A stretch of 64,000 nucleotides of DNA from Myxococcus qinghaiensis (GTDB lineage Bacteria; Myxococcota; Myxococcia; Myxococcales; Myxococcaceae). The notes below the pieces were generated by a model that saw only the letters and a list, made by a program, of their open reading frames with translations, did no database searches and had not been told where the DNA came from. The position numbers and the translations under genes are program-made. Each line of letters begins with the position of its first letter. The first letter of the stretch is position 1. Shown here piece after piece: positions 39,553 to 47,811 of the stretch. The stretch covers positions 124,001-188,000 of the forward strand of contig NZ_JAKCFA010000005.1 of NCBI RefSeq assembly GCF_024198215.1, read 5' to 3'.

Positions 39553-40965
39553 ATGCGCAGGAAGCGAAGTTGGATTGTCGCGCTGCTGCTGGTGCTGCCT
39601 GGAGTGACCTGGGCGGAAGAGATTGCGGACCCACCATTGCCCGAGGAGGTGGACGAGATAGAGGAGGAGACGTCGCCCGAGAGCACAACGGAAGATGCCG
39701 AGAGCCCACCCGCCCCGGAACGAGGCGAGGTCTCACGGCCTGCGCGCTGGACGAACTTGCTTCGAGTGGAGGCCGCGACGTGGGCGCTGTTGCCGCGCGC
39801 GGGCATGGGCACGGACGAGGGCTATTTCCAGGTCGAGCCCACCGTCGTCTTCGAGCGCGGCCCGGAGTTTGGCGTCAACCTGGGGACTCCGCTGCGGTTG
39901 CGCGTGTGGGGGCCGAAGGATGGCGGGGTTGTCCGGCGCGAGGACTGGGACACTCTCTCCGACTGGGGACAGTTGGTGAGGAGTCTCAAGCTTGGCTCGG
40001 ACAATTCACCGCTGGGAGTCTGGTTCGGCAAGCTGGACAGCTACAGCCTTCTCAATGGGCATCTGGTCCGGCGCTATGCCCACCGCGCGAATCCGGACTA
40101 CCACCCAGCGGCAGGTGTCCTGACAGGCACGCTGGGGCCCGTCTACGTCGAGGCGTTCTCTTCGGACGTTCTCGGTGCTCGACTGATGGGCGCGGAGGCG
40201 GAGCTGGACCTGGAGCACGTTCTCTTCGGCAAGCCCAAACAGAAGGGCCGCTACACACTCGGCCTGTCGGCGGTGCATGACTGGGGACGTGCTGGTGGAC
40301 GCGCGGCCTCGGTGACGCTGGCGCACATGGACGCGGTGGCCGTGTTGGTGGTGCGGCCTGAGTTTGAAGCGCAGGTCTTCGCGGGTTGGGGCGGCAGGCC
40401 GGGGGAGGCAGGCGCATGGGGCGCGGTTGTCGGTGCGGGCGCGGATGCAATCACACCGACGCTCAAGATGGCGTTGCGGCTGGAGGCGCGGCGCCAACAC
40501 GGTGGCTTCCGGCAAGGTTTCTTCGGGCCGGACTACGAGCTGGCGCGCTTCAAGGCGGTGGGCCCTGCCGGCGTGCCGCTCGCGGATGCGCCCTTCCCGG
40601 ATGGCTACTCCGCATTCGGTGAAGCGGAAGTGGGCTGGGATGCCGTGCGCTACGGGGGGCTCTACAAGCACCTGAAGCTCTCGCTGGGTGCCGAGGTGTT
40701 CTCCTGGGGGCGTGTCGACGTGGACGGGCGCATGGCGGTGCAGCTCTTCGAGCGCAGCCTGGAAGTGGCCGTGAAGGGGCTCGCCGTCGGAGCTGGGAAG
40801 CCGGGGGCTCGCTACCTGGGGGCGGCGGAAGTGCGCTGGCGGTTCCTGGGAGGGAAGTTCTACGCGCTCGGGACGGGTGGCACGCTGTTGTTCCCCACGA
40901 CGGACGGGACGTTGCGGCCTGGCGCCTTCGCATCAGTGGGGCTGGGGGTGGACAATGCGCGCTAA
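39553..40965 (+). CDS. predicted outer-membrane beta-barrel protein upstream of toxin
   Basis: A 470-residue protein with a signal peptide (MRRKRSWIVALLLVLPGVTW then AEE), an acidic linker (EEVDEIEEETSPESTTEDAE) and then alternating amphipathic strands: FGVNLGTPLRLRVWG, GVWFGKLDSYSLLNGH, RYTLGLSAVHDWG, LKLSLGAEVFSWGRVDVDGR, ending ASVGLGVDNAR. This is an outer-membrane barrel pattern. Its end overlaps the toxin lipoprotein ATG (11 bases), so the two are translated together. It may place or transport the toxin at the cell surface; this is inference from coupling. Confidence 0.78.
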   Translation: MRRKRSWIVALLLVLPGVTWAEEIADPPLPEEVDEIEEETSPESTTEDAESPPAPERGEVSRPARWTNLLRVEAATWALLPRAGMGTDEGYFQVEPTVVFERGPEFGVNLGTPLRLRVWGPKDGGVVRREDWDTLSDWGQLVRSLKLGSDNSPLGVWFGKLDSYSLLNGHLVRRYAHRANPDYHPAAGVLTGTLGPVYVEAFSSDVLGARLMGAEAELDLEHVLFGKPKQKGRYTLGLSAVHDWGRAGGRAASVTLAHMDAVAVLVVRPEFEAQVFAGWGGRPGEAGAWGAVVGAGADAITPTLKMALRLEARRQHGGFRQGFFGPDYELARFKAVGPAGVPLADAPFPDGYSAFGEAEVGWDAVRYGGLYKHLKLSLGAEVFSWGRVDVDGRMAVQLFERSLEVAVKGLAVGAGKPGARYLGAAEVRWRFLGGKFYALGTGGTLLFPTTDGTLRPGAFASVGLGVDNAR

Positions 40966-42559
40966 CGCCCTGCTGCTTGCCGTGGTCCTGCTGGCCACGG
41001 GATGTGCCTCCGTGTCGCGCGCTCCCGGGCGTGGTGGAGCCCTTGGCTTCGCGCTGCGCGTGTCTGGTGGGGAGCCCACCCGGGAGCCCCGGCACATCAG
41101 CCCGCCACGTGCGATGGCCTCGTCCTCGGACGACGACGAGCGGAAGCGGCGCCATCGGGTCTTCCGCGAAGACACATCAACTGGGGAGGACAGCACCGTA
41201 GGGGTGGCCGCTGGAGGAGCTGTCGCGAGCCTGCCTCTGAATTTGGATGCGTGGGAGTCTCTGCTGACGAACGCGGGACTTGCGGCGCGGGACGAGCGTC
41301 CGATTCCGGGCGGCCCGCTCACTCCGACCCAGGCAGCGCGGCTCCTCGAGACTCTGTTGGGGAAGGACGTGACGCTGGGGCAGTTTCCGGCGCGACTCGC
41401 GGTGGGCTTCGTCCTGCGTGAGGTGCTGGGTTCGGGCGAGGCGGTGTCGCGCGCTGAGCTGGTGCAGAGGGTGGAGCGCTTCAAGCATCTGGCGGTGCTC
41501 CGGCCCGACGGGTGCCTCGCGTGGGTGCGCAGCGGCAGGACGCAGCAGCGAGTGGCTCCAGTGGAGTGGAAAGATGGGACCTTCCGCGCGCACGGCTTCG
41601 AGCTGGGTCGCTTCTACAATGGGCGCACGGGCGTCTTCCGTTTGCTGGACGACGAGCTGCGGGAGGTCAACGGCTTTGCCATCGCGGACGTCCACGACGA
41701 TGCCGACGTCATCAGTCGCACGCTGGACGGGGCAGAAGAAGCCTTCGTCGGGCTGGCCTTGGCGGTAGGGCAGTTCTTCTCGACGTCGCCCGCTGACAAC
41801 CTCGCGGCGCTCCGACACATGCCTGCCGCTGTGGCCGCGCTGCTGGCCTCGTCGCCTGAGTACATGGAGCGCTTCCAGTACATGACACGCGGCGAGCAGA
41901 TTCAGTCCGTCTCCAAGCTGGTGACGAACATCATCGCCACTTGGGGCACGGTGTCTGCCACAACGCGCACGCTTCAAGGTGCGGCGCTCGCTACGGCGGA
42001 AGTGCCGGTCCTGTCGCTCTCGGCTCAGGGCGCGCTCGCGATGGAACGTGTTGCGGTGCCGGTGGGACGCGCGGCGGCGGTGCTGAGTGGCGGCCCCGGC
42101 GCGGCAATCATCCTTCAACGAGCGAGCACGGCCGCGAAGAGCGGGGCACCGTCGAAAGGGCCCGGCCAGTGGGCACCTGCCAACGAGAAGATGTCACCTC
42201 GTGCGCGGCGCTACCAGGAACAGGTCTCCGGGCACTCGGCGGACGAGGCATACTGGGTCGGAGGCACGACAACGAAGGACGGAGGCGTGAAGTTCGATGG
42301 CTTCGAGAAGGGCGTACTGCTGGAGGCCAAGGGGCCGGGCTACGCCAAGTTCTTCGAGGGGCTCGACCCAAAATCCTGGTTCAAGAACTCGGGGGCGAAG
42401 TCCCTTGGAGAACAAGCTCTCCGACAACTGCGGGTAGCCAATGGCCGACGCATCCGATGGCACGTAGCGGAAGAGCAGGCGGCAAATGCGATAAGGAAGC
42501 TGCTGGAAGGCCGAAACCTGGGCGAAATCGAAGTCGTTTTCACGCCACCATTGCCGTGA
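40955..42559 (+). CDS. lipoprotein toxin with C-terminal Tox-REase-5-like nuclease domain
   Basis: A 534-residue protein with a lipoprotein signal (MRANALLLAVVLLATGC, lipid Cys at 17), a long middle region without enzymatic motifs (about 90-410) and a C-terminal 110-residue domain matching the Tox-REase-5 pattern: RRYQEQVSG, GVKFDGFEKGVLLEAKGPGY, SLGEQALRQLRVANGRRIRW, HVAEEQAA. D448, E457 and K459 form the PD-(D/E)xK core. Polymorphic toxins of this kind kill non-immune neighbours. In Myxococcus, lipoprotein SitA toxins pass between cells by outer-membrane exchange; the lipobox makes a similar route plausible. The downstream gene (14 nt) encodes Imm52-type immunity. Confidence 0.88.
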   Translation: MRANALLLAVVLLATGCASVSRAPGRGGALGFALRVSGGEPTREPRHISPPRAMASSSDDDERKRRHRVFREDTSTGEDSTVGVAAGGAVASLPLNLDAWESLLTNAGLAARDERPIPGGPLTPTQAARLLETLLGKDVTLGQFPARLAVGFVLREVLGSGEAVSRAELVQRVERFKHLAVLRPDGCLAWVRSGRTQQRVAPVEWKDGTFRAHGFELGRFYNGRTGVFRLLDDELREVNGFAIADVHDDADVISRTLDGAEEAFVGLALAVGQFFSTSPADNLAALRHMPAAVAALLASSPEYMERFQYMTRGEQIQSVSKLVTNIIATWGTVSATTRTLQGAALATAEVPVLSLSAQGALAMERVAVPVGRAAAVLSGGPGAAIILQRASTAAKSGAPSKGPGQWAPANEKMSPRARRYQEQVSGHSADEAYWVGGTTTKDGGVKFDGFEKGVLLEAKGPGYAKFFEGLDPKSWFKNSGAKSLGEQALRQLRVANGRRIRWHVAEEQAANAIRKLLEGRNLGEIEVVFTPPLP

Positions 42560-42572
42560 GCAGAATCGAACC

Positions 42573-43286
42573 ATGGACGAGAGCTATTACCTGGGGGCCT
42601 ATTGGCGCGCGCGGAATGAGTCTGCGAGCGAGTGCGCCGCGCGTGCTGTGACATTGTTCTCGCTGCTTCCCAAGGTCGACCCGTCGCTTGCCCAGTGGTT
42701 CCGGCAAAGCAAGTCACGCAAGGACGCGACGAAGAATCCGATTGCGTCCGATCATGCTGAGTTGGAGCGACGACTACGCCGAACCAAGGACCGTCATTTT
42801 GAGGACCTGGGGTTCCGCCTGAGTGGCTGGAACGGAGCGCCCGAGGACGCCGACGCATCCAGTTTCGATGCAGCCGTCGGGATCTATTCCGAATGGGTGG
42901 GAAACTTCTGGCTGTTCGAGCTGCCCTCACGGGGGCCAGTTGCGGAGCGACTCCTTACTGGAAAGGTTCTCTCTGAGCTGCTGCGAGCAACCGCGATTGC
43001 ATGGGAGCCAGATTGGGGTGTGGCTATGTCCCACGCACACCGCGAGATGGTCGGAGATCGGCACGTTCCGAAGTCGCCATACGTAGGAGGAGTGACCTAT
43101 CTCGCGCGGCATCTTGGTGTGGTGCCGCCTCTCCCAGCCCCGGTGCGTATCGAACCCGTCGAGGACAAGGGCACCCTCGTCATCCTCACCCCCGAGCGCT
43201 TCACAGCCAGCAACCCGGAGCATGTGGCGCTGGCTGAGCGAGTGCGGGAGCTGCTGGACCGAGCGGGGCTGTTGAAGCCGCTCTAG
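42573..43286 (+). CDS. Imm52 family immunity protein
   Basis: A 237-residue soluble protein: DESYYLGAYWRARNESASEC at the start, WFRQSKSRKDA, DLGFRLSGWNG and a central GNFWLFELPSRG. This is the pattern of Imm52, which neutralises Tox-REase-5 toxins in polymorphic toxin loci. It follows the toxin stop after 13 nt and is closed by a strong hairpin. It protects the lysogen and its kin that carry the same prophage. Confidence 0.88.
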   Translation: MDESYYLGAYWRARNESASECAARAVTLFSLLPKVDPSLAQWFRQSKSRKDATKNPIASDHAELERRLRRTKDRHFEDLGFRLSGWNGAPEDADASSFDAAVGIYSEWVGNFWLFELPSRGPVAERLLTGKVLSELLRATAIAWEPDWGVAMSHAHREMVGDRHVPKSPYVGGVTYLARHLGVVPPLPAPVRIEPVEDKGTLVILTPERFTASNPEHVALAERVRELLDRAGLLKPL

Positions 43287-43304
43287 GCACAACCGTAGGA
43301 ACCA

Positions 43305-43338
43305 AGAGGGGCCGAGTTACCTGTCGCTCGGCCCCTCT
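43305..43338 (+). terminator. strong hairpin closing the cargo operon
   Basis: AGAGGGGCCGAG (43305-43316) pairs perfectly over 12 bp with CTCGGCCCCTCT (43327-43338) across a 10-nt loop, 18 nt after the immunity gene stop. No U-run follows, but the stem is very stable. It isolates phage transcription from the host flank. Confidence 0.75.
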
Positions 43339-43380
43339 CGAAGCGGGTTGAAGACGGTCTCCGTCAGGCCCCGCCATGTT

Positions 43381-43394
43381 GCACGTATGTCGCA
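43381..43394 (+). repeat. possible integrase arm-type site, right copy
   Basis: GCACGTATGTCGCA, identical and in the same orientation as 2130-2143, 128 bp inside attR, in the non-coding end of the prophage. Confidence 0.5.
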
Positions 43395-43521
43395 TGACTC
43401 TGCGGAACGCGCTGGAACATGGCGGGACGACGGGGACTGTCGCGGGACGTCGAAGCCGAAGCATCTCGGGCAGTTGCGGGGTAAGGGCGCGATTCTGCTG
43501 GGTTTGCGCACTGCCCGGCTG

Positions 43522-43543
43522 CGGGTTCGACTCCCGGGGCGTG
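43522..43543 (+). repeat. attR core (22 bp)
   Basis: Identical to the attL core at 2056-2077. Here only the T-loop and acceptor 3' strand exist; the 5' two thirds of a tRNA are absent. The following base is C, which would restore a G1-C72 pair to the host tRNA after excision. Confidence 0.93.
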
Positions 43544-43594
43544 CACTCTCGTTGAGTCATTCATCCGGTTGTGGCAAGGAGTGACCTGCCCGCC

Positions 43595-43717
43595 ATGGAT
43601 GAGTCCCCTTCGAACCTCGTTGATGTCTGCCTTTGCCTCGCGGCCCAACAGGAGCCGTGGTGGTCAGGGCACGTCCGTGTTGTTCCTGGGACGCTCGCCG
43701 GAGCGGGTGCGCCATGA
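43595..43717 (+). CDS. possible 40-aa leader peptide coupled to the glycosyltransferase
   Basis: The frame MDESPSNLVDVCLCLAAQQE then PWWSGHVRVVPGTLAGAGAP ends in a TGA that overlaps the glycosyltransferase ATG (ATGA). The Shine-Dalgarno-like AAGGAG is 13 nt before the ATG, rather far. Codon bias is weak. The overlap is the main support. Confidence 0.3.
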   Translation: MDESPSNLVDVCLCLAAQQEPWWSGHVRVVPGTLAGAGAP

Positions 43718-44673
43718 GCCCCGTCACGCTGCAAATCAACCTGGCGCCCACGGACCATCCGCACGCGCGACTCATCCTGCCGCACCAGCTTCGTCAGCTC
43801 GGTCCCTCCGTGCAGGAAATCCTGCTGGTGCTGGACCTGCACCGCAGTCAGGGCAGCCGCTTCGCGGAGGCGTGGCTGGAGCGGAAGCCGAAGATGGAGT
43901 CGCTGCTCGCGGAGCTGCGCGCCGCCGACCCTCGGGTGCGCGTGGTGGAGGTGGACTACTCGCCCGCTACCACCCAGGCGCTCTCCGAACGGTTCTTCGG
44001 CGGTACGCGCCTGCCGATGAAGGACTCGCGCGGTGGCCCCTATCACTCCTATTTCTTCGGCGTGGCGCAGGCGGCGCACCGGCATGTCCTGCACCTGGAC
44101 GCGGACATGCTCATTGGCGGCGGCTCACGGACGTGGGTGAAGGAGGCCGCGGAGCAGCTCGCCGCGCGTGAGGAGCTGGTGAGCTGCAGTCCGCTCTCGG
44201 GCCCTCCCAGAGCGGATGGCACCATCGGCGTGGATGCCCGCTGGTACGAGCCGGATGGCGCGCCCCAGGCGTTCCGCTTCCGCCGCTTCAGCAGCCGTGT
44301 CTTCCTGGTGGACCGCGACGCGATGACGCGGCGCCTGGGTCCGCTGCGCGCGAGGCTGGCACCGCCCATCCACGTCCTGCGCGCGCTGCGAGCCGGCAAT
44401 CCGCCCTACCGGGAGCCGGAGAACCTCGTCACCCGGACCATGGCGAACAAGGGACTGTGGCGGTTGGACTTCCTGGGCACGGGCCCCGGACTGTGGACGC
44501 TGCATCCGCAGTACCGCTCACCCACGTTCTACGCGCGGCTGCCGGAGCTCATCGCCCGGGTGGAGTCCGGCGACATGCCCGACGCCCAGAGAGGCCAGGA
44601 GAACGTGCACGACAGCCTGGTGGACTGGTCCGACGTCCGCGTGGCGCGCAAGCGCTGGTGGCATCGCAAGTAG
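43714..44673 (+). CDS. glycosyltransferase-like protein (GT-A fold)
   Basis: A 319-residue protein, starting MSPVTLQINLAPTDHPHARL, with GGAG upstream. The region PSVQEILLVLDLHRSQGS is the first Rossmann-like strand pair. HVLHLDADMLIGGG provides the DxD metal site. Later parts include SRVFLVDRDAMTRRLGP and ENLVTRTMANKGLWRLDF, the acceptor half. No membrane span is seen, so it is cytoplasmic. The sugar and acceptor are unknown. It is the first complete host gene after attR. Confidence 0.8.
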   Translation: MSPVTLQINLAPTDHPHARLILPHQLRQLGPSVQEILLVLDLHRSQGSRFAEAWLERKPKMESLLAELRAADPRVRVVEVDYSPATTQALSERFFGGTRLPMKDSRGGPYHSYFFGVAQAAHRHVLHLDADMLIGGGSRTWVKEAAEQLAAREELVSCSPLSGPPRADGTIGVDARWYEPDGAPQAFRFRRFSSRVFLVDRDAMTRRLGPLRARLAPPIHVLRALRAGNPPYREPENLVTRTMANKGLWRLDFLGTGPGLWTLHPQYRSPTFYARLPELIARVESGDMPDAQRGQENVHDSLVDWSDVRVARKRWWHRK

Positions 44674-44681
44674 GAGGACGC

Positions 44682-45641
44682 TCACCCGCTCGCGGTGGAG
44701 CGCTCCGTGACGCGAGCCAACGCGGGCATCGCGTCCGGCCGGTCCCACACGACGAAGTGGCTGCACCCGTCCAGCTTCACCACGTTGAGCTCGGGCATGC
44801 CACGCTGAGCGCTCTCCAGCATGGAGGAGGACTCCAGCACCCGGTCCTTGCCTGGGACGAGCACGGTGCCGCGACGCACGTTCCGGAACACCGACGCGTC
44901 GCGCTCCTGGCTCCAGGCGCCGATGTCCAGCAGGTTGGCCACCATGGTCGACACCCGCTTCGGGTTGAACGGGAAGGCCATGATGAGCTCCCGCTTGCGC
45001 ACGTCCTCCAGCGGCCCCCAGGCGCCCCGGTTGTGGCGGGCGATGGGCGCACGCCGCCACAGGGGGATGAGGAAGGGAAGCAGCCAGAGCTGCGCGCGCG
45101 ACAGGCTCGTGTACGGCCGGGCCTGCGGGAGCACGGGCGCCTCCAGCACCACCTCCACGCGCTCGAACAAGTCCGGCCGCTGCTTCGCCGCCTCCAGGAC
45201 GACCGCGCCACCGCGCGAGTGCCCATGGACCCGCACCTGGTCCGTCTTCGGCAGGTGCTCCAGCGCCTGCACCAGCACCGCGGCGTCGTGGGCGATGGTG
45301 CCCTCCGGCTCCTTCGGGATTTTCGCCCAGGGTGCGGGGTGCTCGCGAGGCGTGGTGATGGGCAGGTGGTAGTCGCAGCTCGTCACCAGGATGAGCTGGA
45401 TGTCGGCGTCACCGTAGTGGCGCGTGAAGTAGCGCATATCCGCCACGAAGCCGTGCATGCCGATGACCGTGGCGCGGGGCTGCTCACAGCGTCGCTCGGC
45501 GATAACCGCCTTGCCGACCCGGTAGACGTGCCCGTCGAAGGGCTCGCTCGGGCTGGGCGTGCCCTCCCTGCGCAGCAACCACTGCCGCAGGGCGAGCACG
45601 GAGACGGTGATGCCAGCAAGGACTCCGAATGCCGCGTACAT
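44682..45641 (-). CDS. alpha/beta-fold hydrolase, membrane-anchored
   Basis: A 319-residue protein with an N-terminal hydrophobic anchor (AFGVLAGITVSVLALRQWLL), then the hydrolase core: TVIGMHGFVADMRYF (oxyanion HG), VHGHSRGGAVVLEAA (nucleophile Ser), GTVLVPGKDRVLES (Asp) and LDGCSHFVVWDRP (His). It is last in the iclR/acyl-CoA dehydrogenase unit, 42 nt after the dehydrogenase. It could free an acid or alcohol from an ester or CoA for the nearby beta-oxidation genes; the substrate is unknown. Confidence 0.85.
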   Translation of the reverse strand: MYAAFGVLAGITVSVLALRQWLLRREGTPSPSEPFDGHVYRVGKAVIAERRCEQPRATVIGMHGFVADMRYFTRHYGDADIQLILVTSCDYHLPITTPREHPAPWAKIPKEPEGTIAHDAAVLVQALEHLPKTDQVRVHGHSRGGAVVLEAAKQRPDLFERVEVVLEAPVLPQARPYTSLSRAQLWLLPFLIPLWRRAPIARHNRGAWGPLEDVRKRELIMAFPFNPKRVSTMVANLLDIGAWSQERDASVFRNVRRGTVLVPGKDRVLESSSMLESAQRGMPELNVVKLDGCSHFVVWDRPDAMPALARVTERSTASG

Positions 45642-45683
45642 GCATGCTCCAAGGAGGGGGCGCCGGAGCCTCGGGGGGAGGGC

Positions 45684-46835
45684 TCAGCTCGCCTCGCGCA
45701 TCATATTGCGCGCGATGACCAGTTGCTGAATCTGACTGGTGCCCTCGTAGAGTCTGAAAAGTCGCACATCGCGATAGAAGCGTTCGATGCCGTAATCCGC
45801 GATGTAGCCTGCCCCACCGAAAATCTGCACCGCGCGGTCCGCGACGCGTCCCACCATCTCGCTCGCGAAAAGCTTGCAGCAGGACGCCTCGGTGCTGATG
45901 TTCTGCCCCTGGTCCCTGCGCAGCGCCGCGTCCAGCACCATGCACCGGGCCGCGTAGGACTCCATGCGGCTGTCGGCCAGCATCGCCTGGATGAGCTGGA
46001 ACTCCGCGATGGGCTTGCCGAACTGCTCGCGCTCCATCGCGTAGCGGAGGCTCTCGCGGATGAGGCGCTCGGAGACGCCGACGCACACGGCCGCGATGTG
46101 GAGCCGGCCCCTGTCCAGCACCTTCATCGCCGTCTTGAAGCCCTGTCCCTCCACGCCCCCGAGCAGCTGCGTCGCCGGGACGCGACAGTCCTCGAACAGC
46201 ACGTCGGCGGTGTGGGTGCCCTTCTGGCCCATCTTCCGGTCGGCGGGGCCGATGTGCAGCCCCGGTGTGCCTGCCTCGACGAGGAACGCGGAGATGCCAC
46301 CCGCGCCCTTCTCTTCGGGATTGGTGCGCGCCATCACCGTGAACAGCCCGGCCTCCGGCGCGTTGGTGATGAAGCGCTTGGTGCCATTGAGCACGTAGAC
46401 GTCGCCGTCGCGTCGGGCCGTGGTCCTCAGCGACGAGGCATCCGAGCCGGCGTTCGGCTCCGTCAGCGCGAAGGCGCCGACAATCTCGCCCGAGGCCAGC
46501 CGGGGCAGGTACTTGTTCTTCTGCTCCTCCGTGCCGTCCAGGATGATGCCCTGCGAGCCGATGCCGTTGTTGGTGCCGATGAGCGAGCGGAACGCGGGCG
46601 ACGTCTGCCCGAGCACGAAGGCCACCTGCACCTCCTGGCTCATGTTCAGCCCGATGCCGCCGTACTCCACGGGGGTGGACAGGCCGAACAGGCCCAGCCC
46701 ACGCATCTCCATGATGATGTCGGCGGGAATGGCGTCCTCGTCCGCGACGCGATGCTCGTTGGGAATCAAGCGCTCCTTCACGAAGCGCTCGAGCATGGTG
46801 AGCAGCGGGGCCAGGGTGTCGTCCTCGCGCATCAT
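45684..46835 (-). CDS. acyl-CoA dehydrogenase
   Basis: A 383-residue flavoprotein of usual length. Signature segments are GEIVGAFALTEPNAGSDASS (FAD/CoA binding), YVLNGTKRFITNAPEAGLFT, GGVEGQGFKTAMKVLDRGRL, AVQIFGGAGYIADYGIERFY and RLYEGTSQIQQLVIARNM, the Glu of YEGT being the catalytic base. It introduces the 2,3-double bond, the first beta-oxidation step, which the divergent hydratase/dehydrogenase/thiolase operon then continues. It lies 16 nt after iclR. Electron-transfer flavoprotein genes are not in the window. Confidence 0.93.
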   Translation of the reverse strand: MMREDDTLAPLLTMLERFVKERLIPNEHRVADEDAIPADIIMEMRGLGLFGLSTPVEYGGIGLNMSQEVQVAFVLGQTSPAFRSLIGTNNGIGSQGIILDGTEEQKNKYLPRLASGEIVGAFALTEPNAGSDASSLRTTARRDGDVYVLNGTKRFITNAPEAGLFTVMARTNPEEKGAGGISAFLVEAGTPGLHIGPADRKMGQKGTHTADVLFEDCRVPATQLLGGVEGQGFKTAMKVLDRGRLHIAAVCVGVSERLIRESLRYAMEREQFGKPIAEFQLIQAMLADSRMESYAARCMVLDAALRRDQGQNISTEASCCKLFASEMVGRVADRAVQIFGGAGYIADYGIERFYRDVRLFRLYEGTSQIQQLVIARNMMREAS

Positions 46836-46851
46836 GGGCAGGGATTCCTTG

Positions 46852-47706
46852 TCAGCGATTCTGGAGGGCTGCTTCGACGTTGCGGACGAGGTTCACCAGC
46901 CGGGGCCCGATATCCAGGAGCAGTCGCTGGCGCGGGAGGAGGAAGGACGGGCCGCCACAGTTGAAGGCCAGCAGCCCGCTGCCGTCCGGCGCGATGAAGG
47001 GCACGCCCACGGCGTTGACGTCCTTGTCCCAGTCGCCGACGGAGAGCGTGAAGCCGTAGGTGCGGTACTCCTCGAGCGCCTTCTCGATGCTGGCTTCGAT
47101 TCGCGGCCACTTCTCCGGCTCGCGCTTCGCCATGTGGTCCATGAAGTAGCGGCGCTCGCCCTCCGGCAGCGCGACGAGCAGCGCGCGTCCCATGGCGGTG
47201 GTGGCCAGCGGAAGCCGTGAGCCGATGTCGAGCCGCAGCGTCACCGCCGCCGTGGAGCGACAGTGCTCCACGTACACGACATTCAAGCGGTCTCGACTGC
47301 CCAGGGACACGGGGACGTTGGCGTAGTCCGCCAGGTCCTGCATCAGGGGCCGGGCCACGTCGCGCACGCCCATGTTGGACAGCGCCGCGAAGCCCAATGC
47401 CAGCACACGGGTGCCGAGCTGGTACTTGCCCAGTCGCTGGGAATACGTGAGGTAGCCCAGCCGCGTCAGCGTGTGCGTGAGGCGGGAGATGGTGGGCTTG
47501 GGCAGCCCCGTGCTCGCCGCGAGCTCCTGGTTGCCGAGCATGGGGCGCTGAGGCGTGAAGGCGCGCAGGATTTCCAACCCCCGCGCGAGCGCCGTCACGA
47601 ACTGACGGTCCTTCACTTCTTCTTCGCCCACCTGCTCCAGCGACTCCACGTAGGGGGCAGCACCAACGTCATTGGGCGGAGATGAGAGGGCTGAGAAGCG
47701 TCGCAT
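46852..47706 (-). CDS. IclR family transcriptional regulator
   Basis: A 284-residue regulator. The winged helix covers about 35-95 (FVTALARGLEILRAFTPQRP, LGNQELAASTGLPKPTISRL, LGYLTYSQRLGKYQLG). The C-terminal effector domain has PVSLGSRDRLNVVYVEHCRS, GSRLPLATTAMGRALLVALP and the closing AFNCGGPSFLLPRQRLLLDI. It resembles regulators of aromatic or dicarboxylic acid breakdown. It is divergent from the beta-oxidation operon and carries a palindrome in the shared gap. Similar palindromes precede the Liv transporter operon, so it probably controls both. Confidence 0.93.
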   Translation of the reverse strand: MRRFSALSSPPNDVGAAPYVESLEQVGEEEVKDRQFVTALARGLEILRAFTPQRPMLGNQELAASTGLPKPTISRLTHTLTRLGYLTYSQRLGKYQLGTRVLALGFAALSNMGVRDVARPLMQDLADYANVPVSLGSRDRLNVVYVEHCRSTAAVTLRLDIGSRLPLATTAMGRALLVALPEGERRYFMDHMAKREPEKWPRIEASIEKALEEYRTYGFTLSVGDWDKDVNAVGVPFIAPDGSGLLAFNCGGPSFLLPRQRLLLDIGPRLVNLVRNVEAALQNR

Positions 47707-47780
47707 GGCGGTCCTGAAAGTGCGGGATTGCCTTCACGATAAACAGACAGTACAAATGGGTCAAGGTTTGCGAAACTCAA

Positions 47781-47795
47781 TTCCGCACAGCGAAA
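47781..47795. promoter_or_regulatory. predicted IclR operator before the beta-oxidation operon
   Basis: TTCCGC-ACA-GCGAAA, an imperfect inverted repeat 16 nt before the hydratase ATG. It matches the palindromes at 63582 and 63623 in the scheme TTYCGC-N3-GCGRAA. Confidence 0.65.
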
Positions 47796-47811
47796 TTGAT
47801 GGAGACCCGCC

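Larger units (their letters stand above)
2056..43543. mobile_element. complete-looking siphophage-type prophage, about 41.5 kb
   Basis: The element is bounded by 22-bp perfect direct repeats at 2056-2077 and 43522-43543, the left one inside a tRNA-like gene. The integrase gene lies next to attL. Inside are a leftward replication arm (polymerase, helicase, VapE-type primase, nucleases) and a rightward arm with the usual HK97-like order: small and large terminase, portal, protease, capsid, connectors, tail tube, frameshifted chaperones, tape measure and tip proteins. Nine copies of one oriented motif mark its transcription units and are not seen in the flanks. About 8 kb of kinase/toxin cargo forms the right end. 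No endolysin or CI-like repressor was recognised, so its ability to lyse the cell and its lysogeny control are unresolved. Confidence 0.95.

Noticed and set aside
43480..43560. A second tRNA gene at attR
   Set aside because: Only the T-arm and acceptor 3' strand are present; the sequence before the core does not form D or anticodon arms.
44457..46964. Plus-strand open frame of 835 codons opposite the hydrolase and acyl-CoA dehydrogenase genes
   Set aside because: The two minus-strand enzymes are unmistakable; the plus frame is a shadow that spans both genes and their gap.
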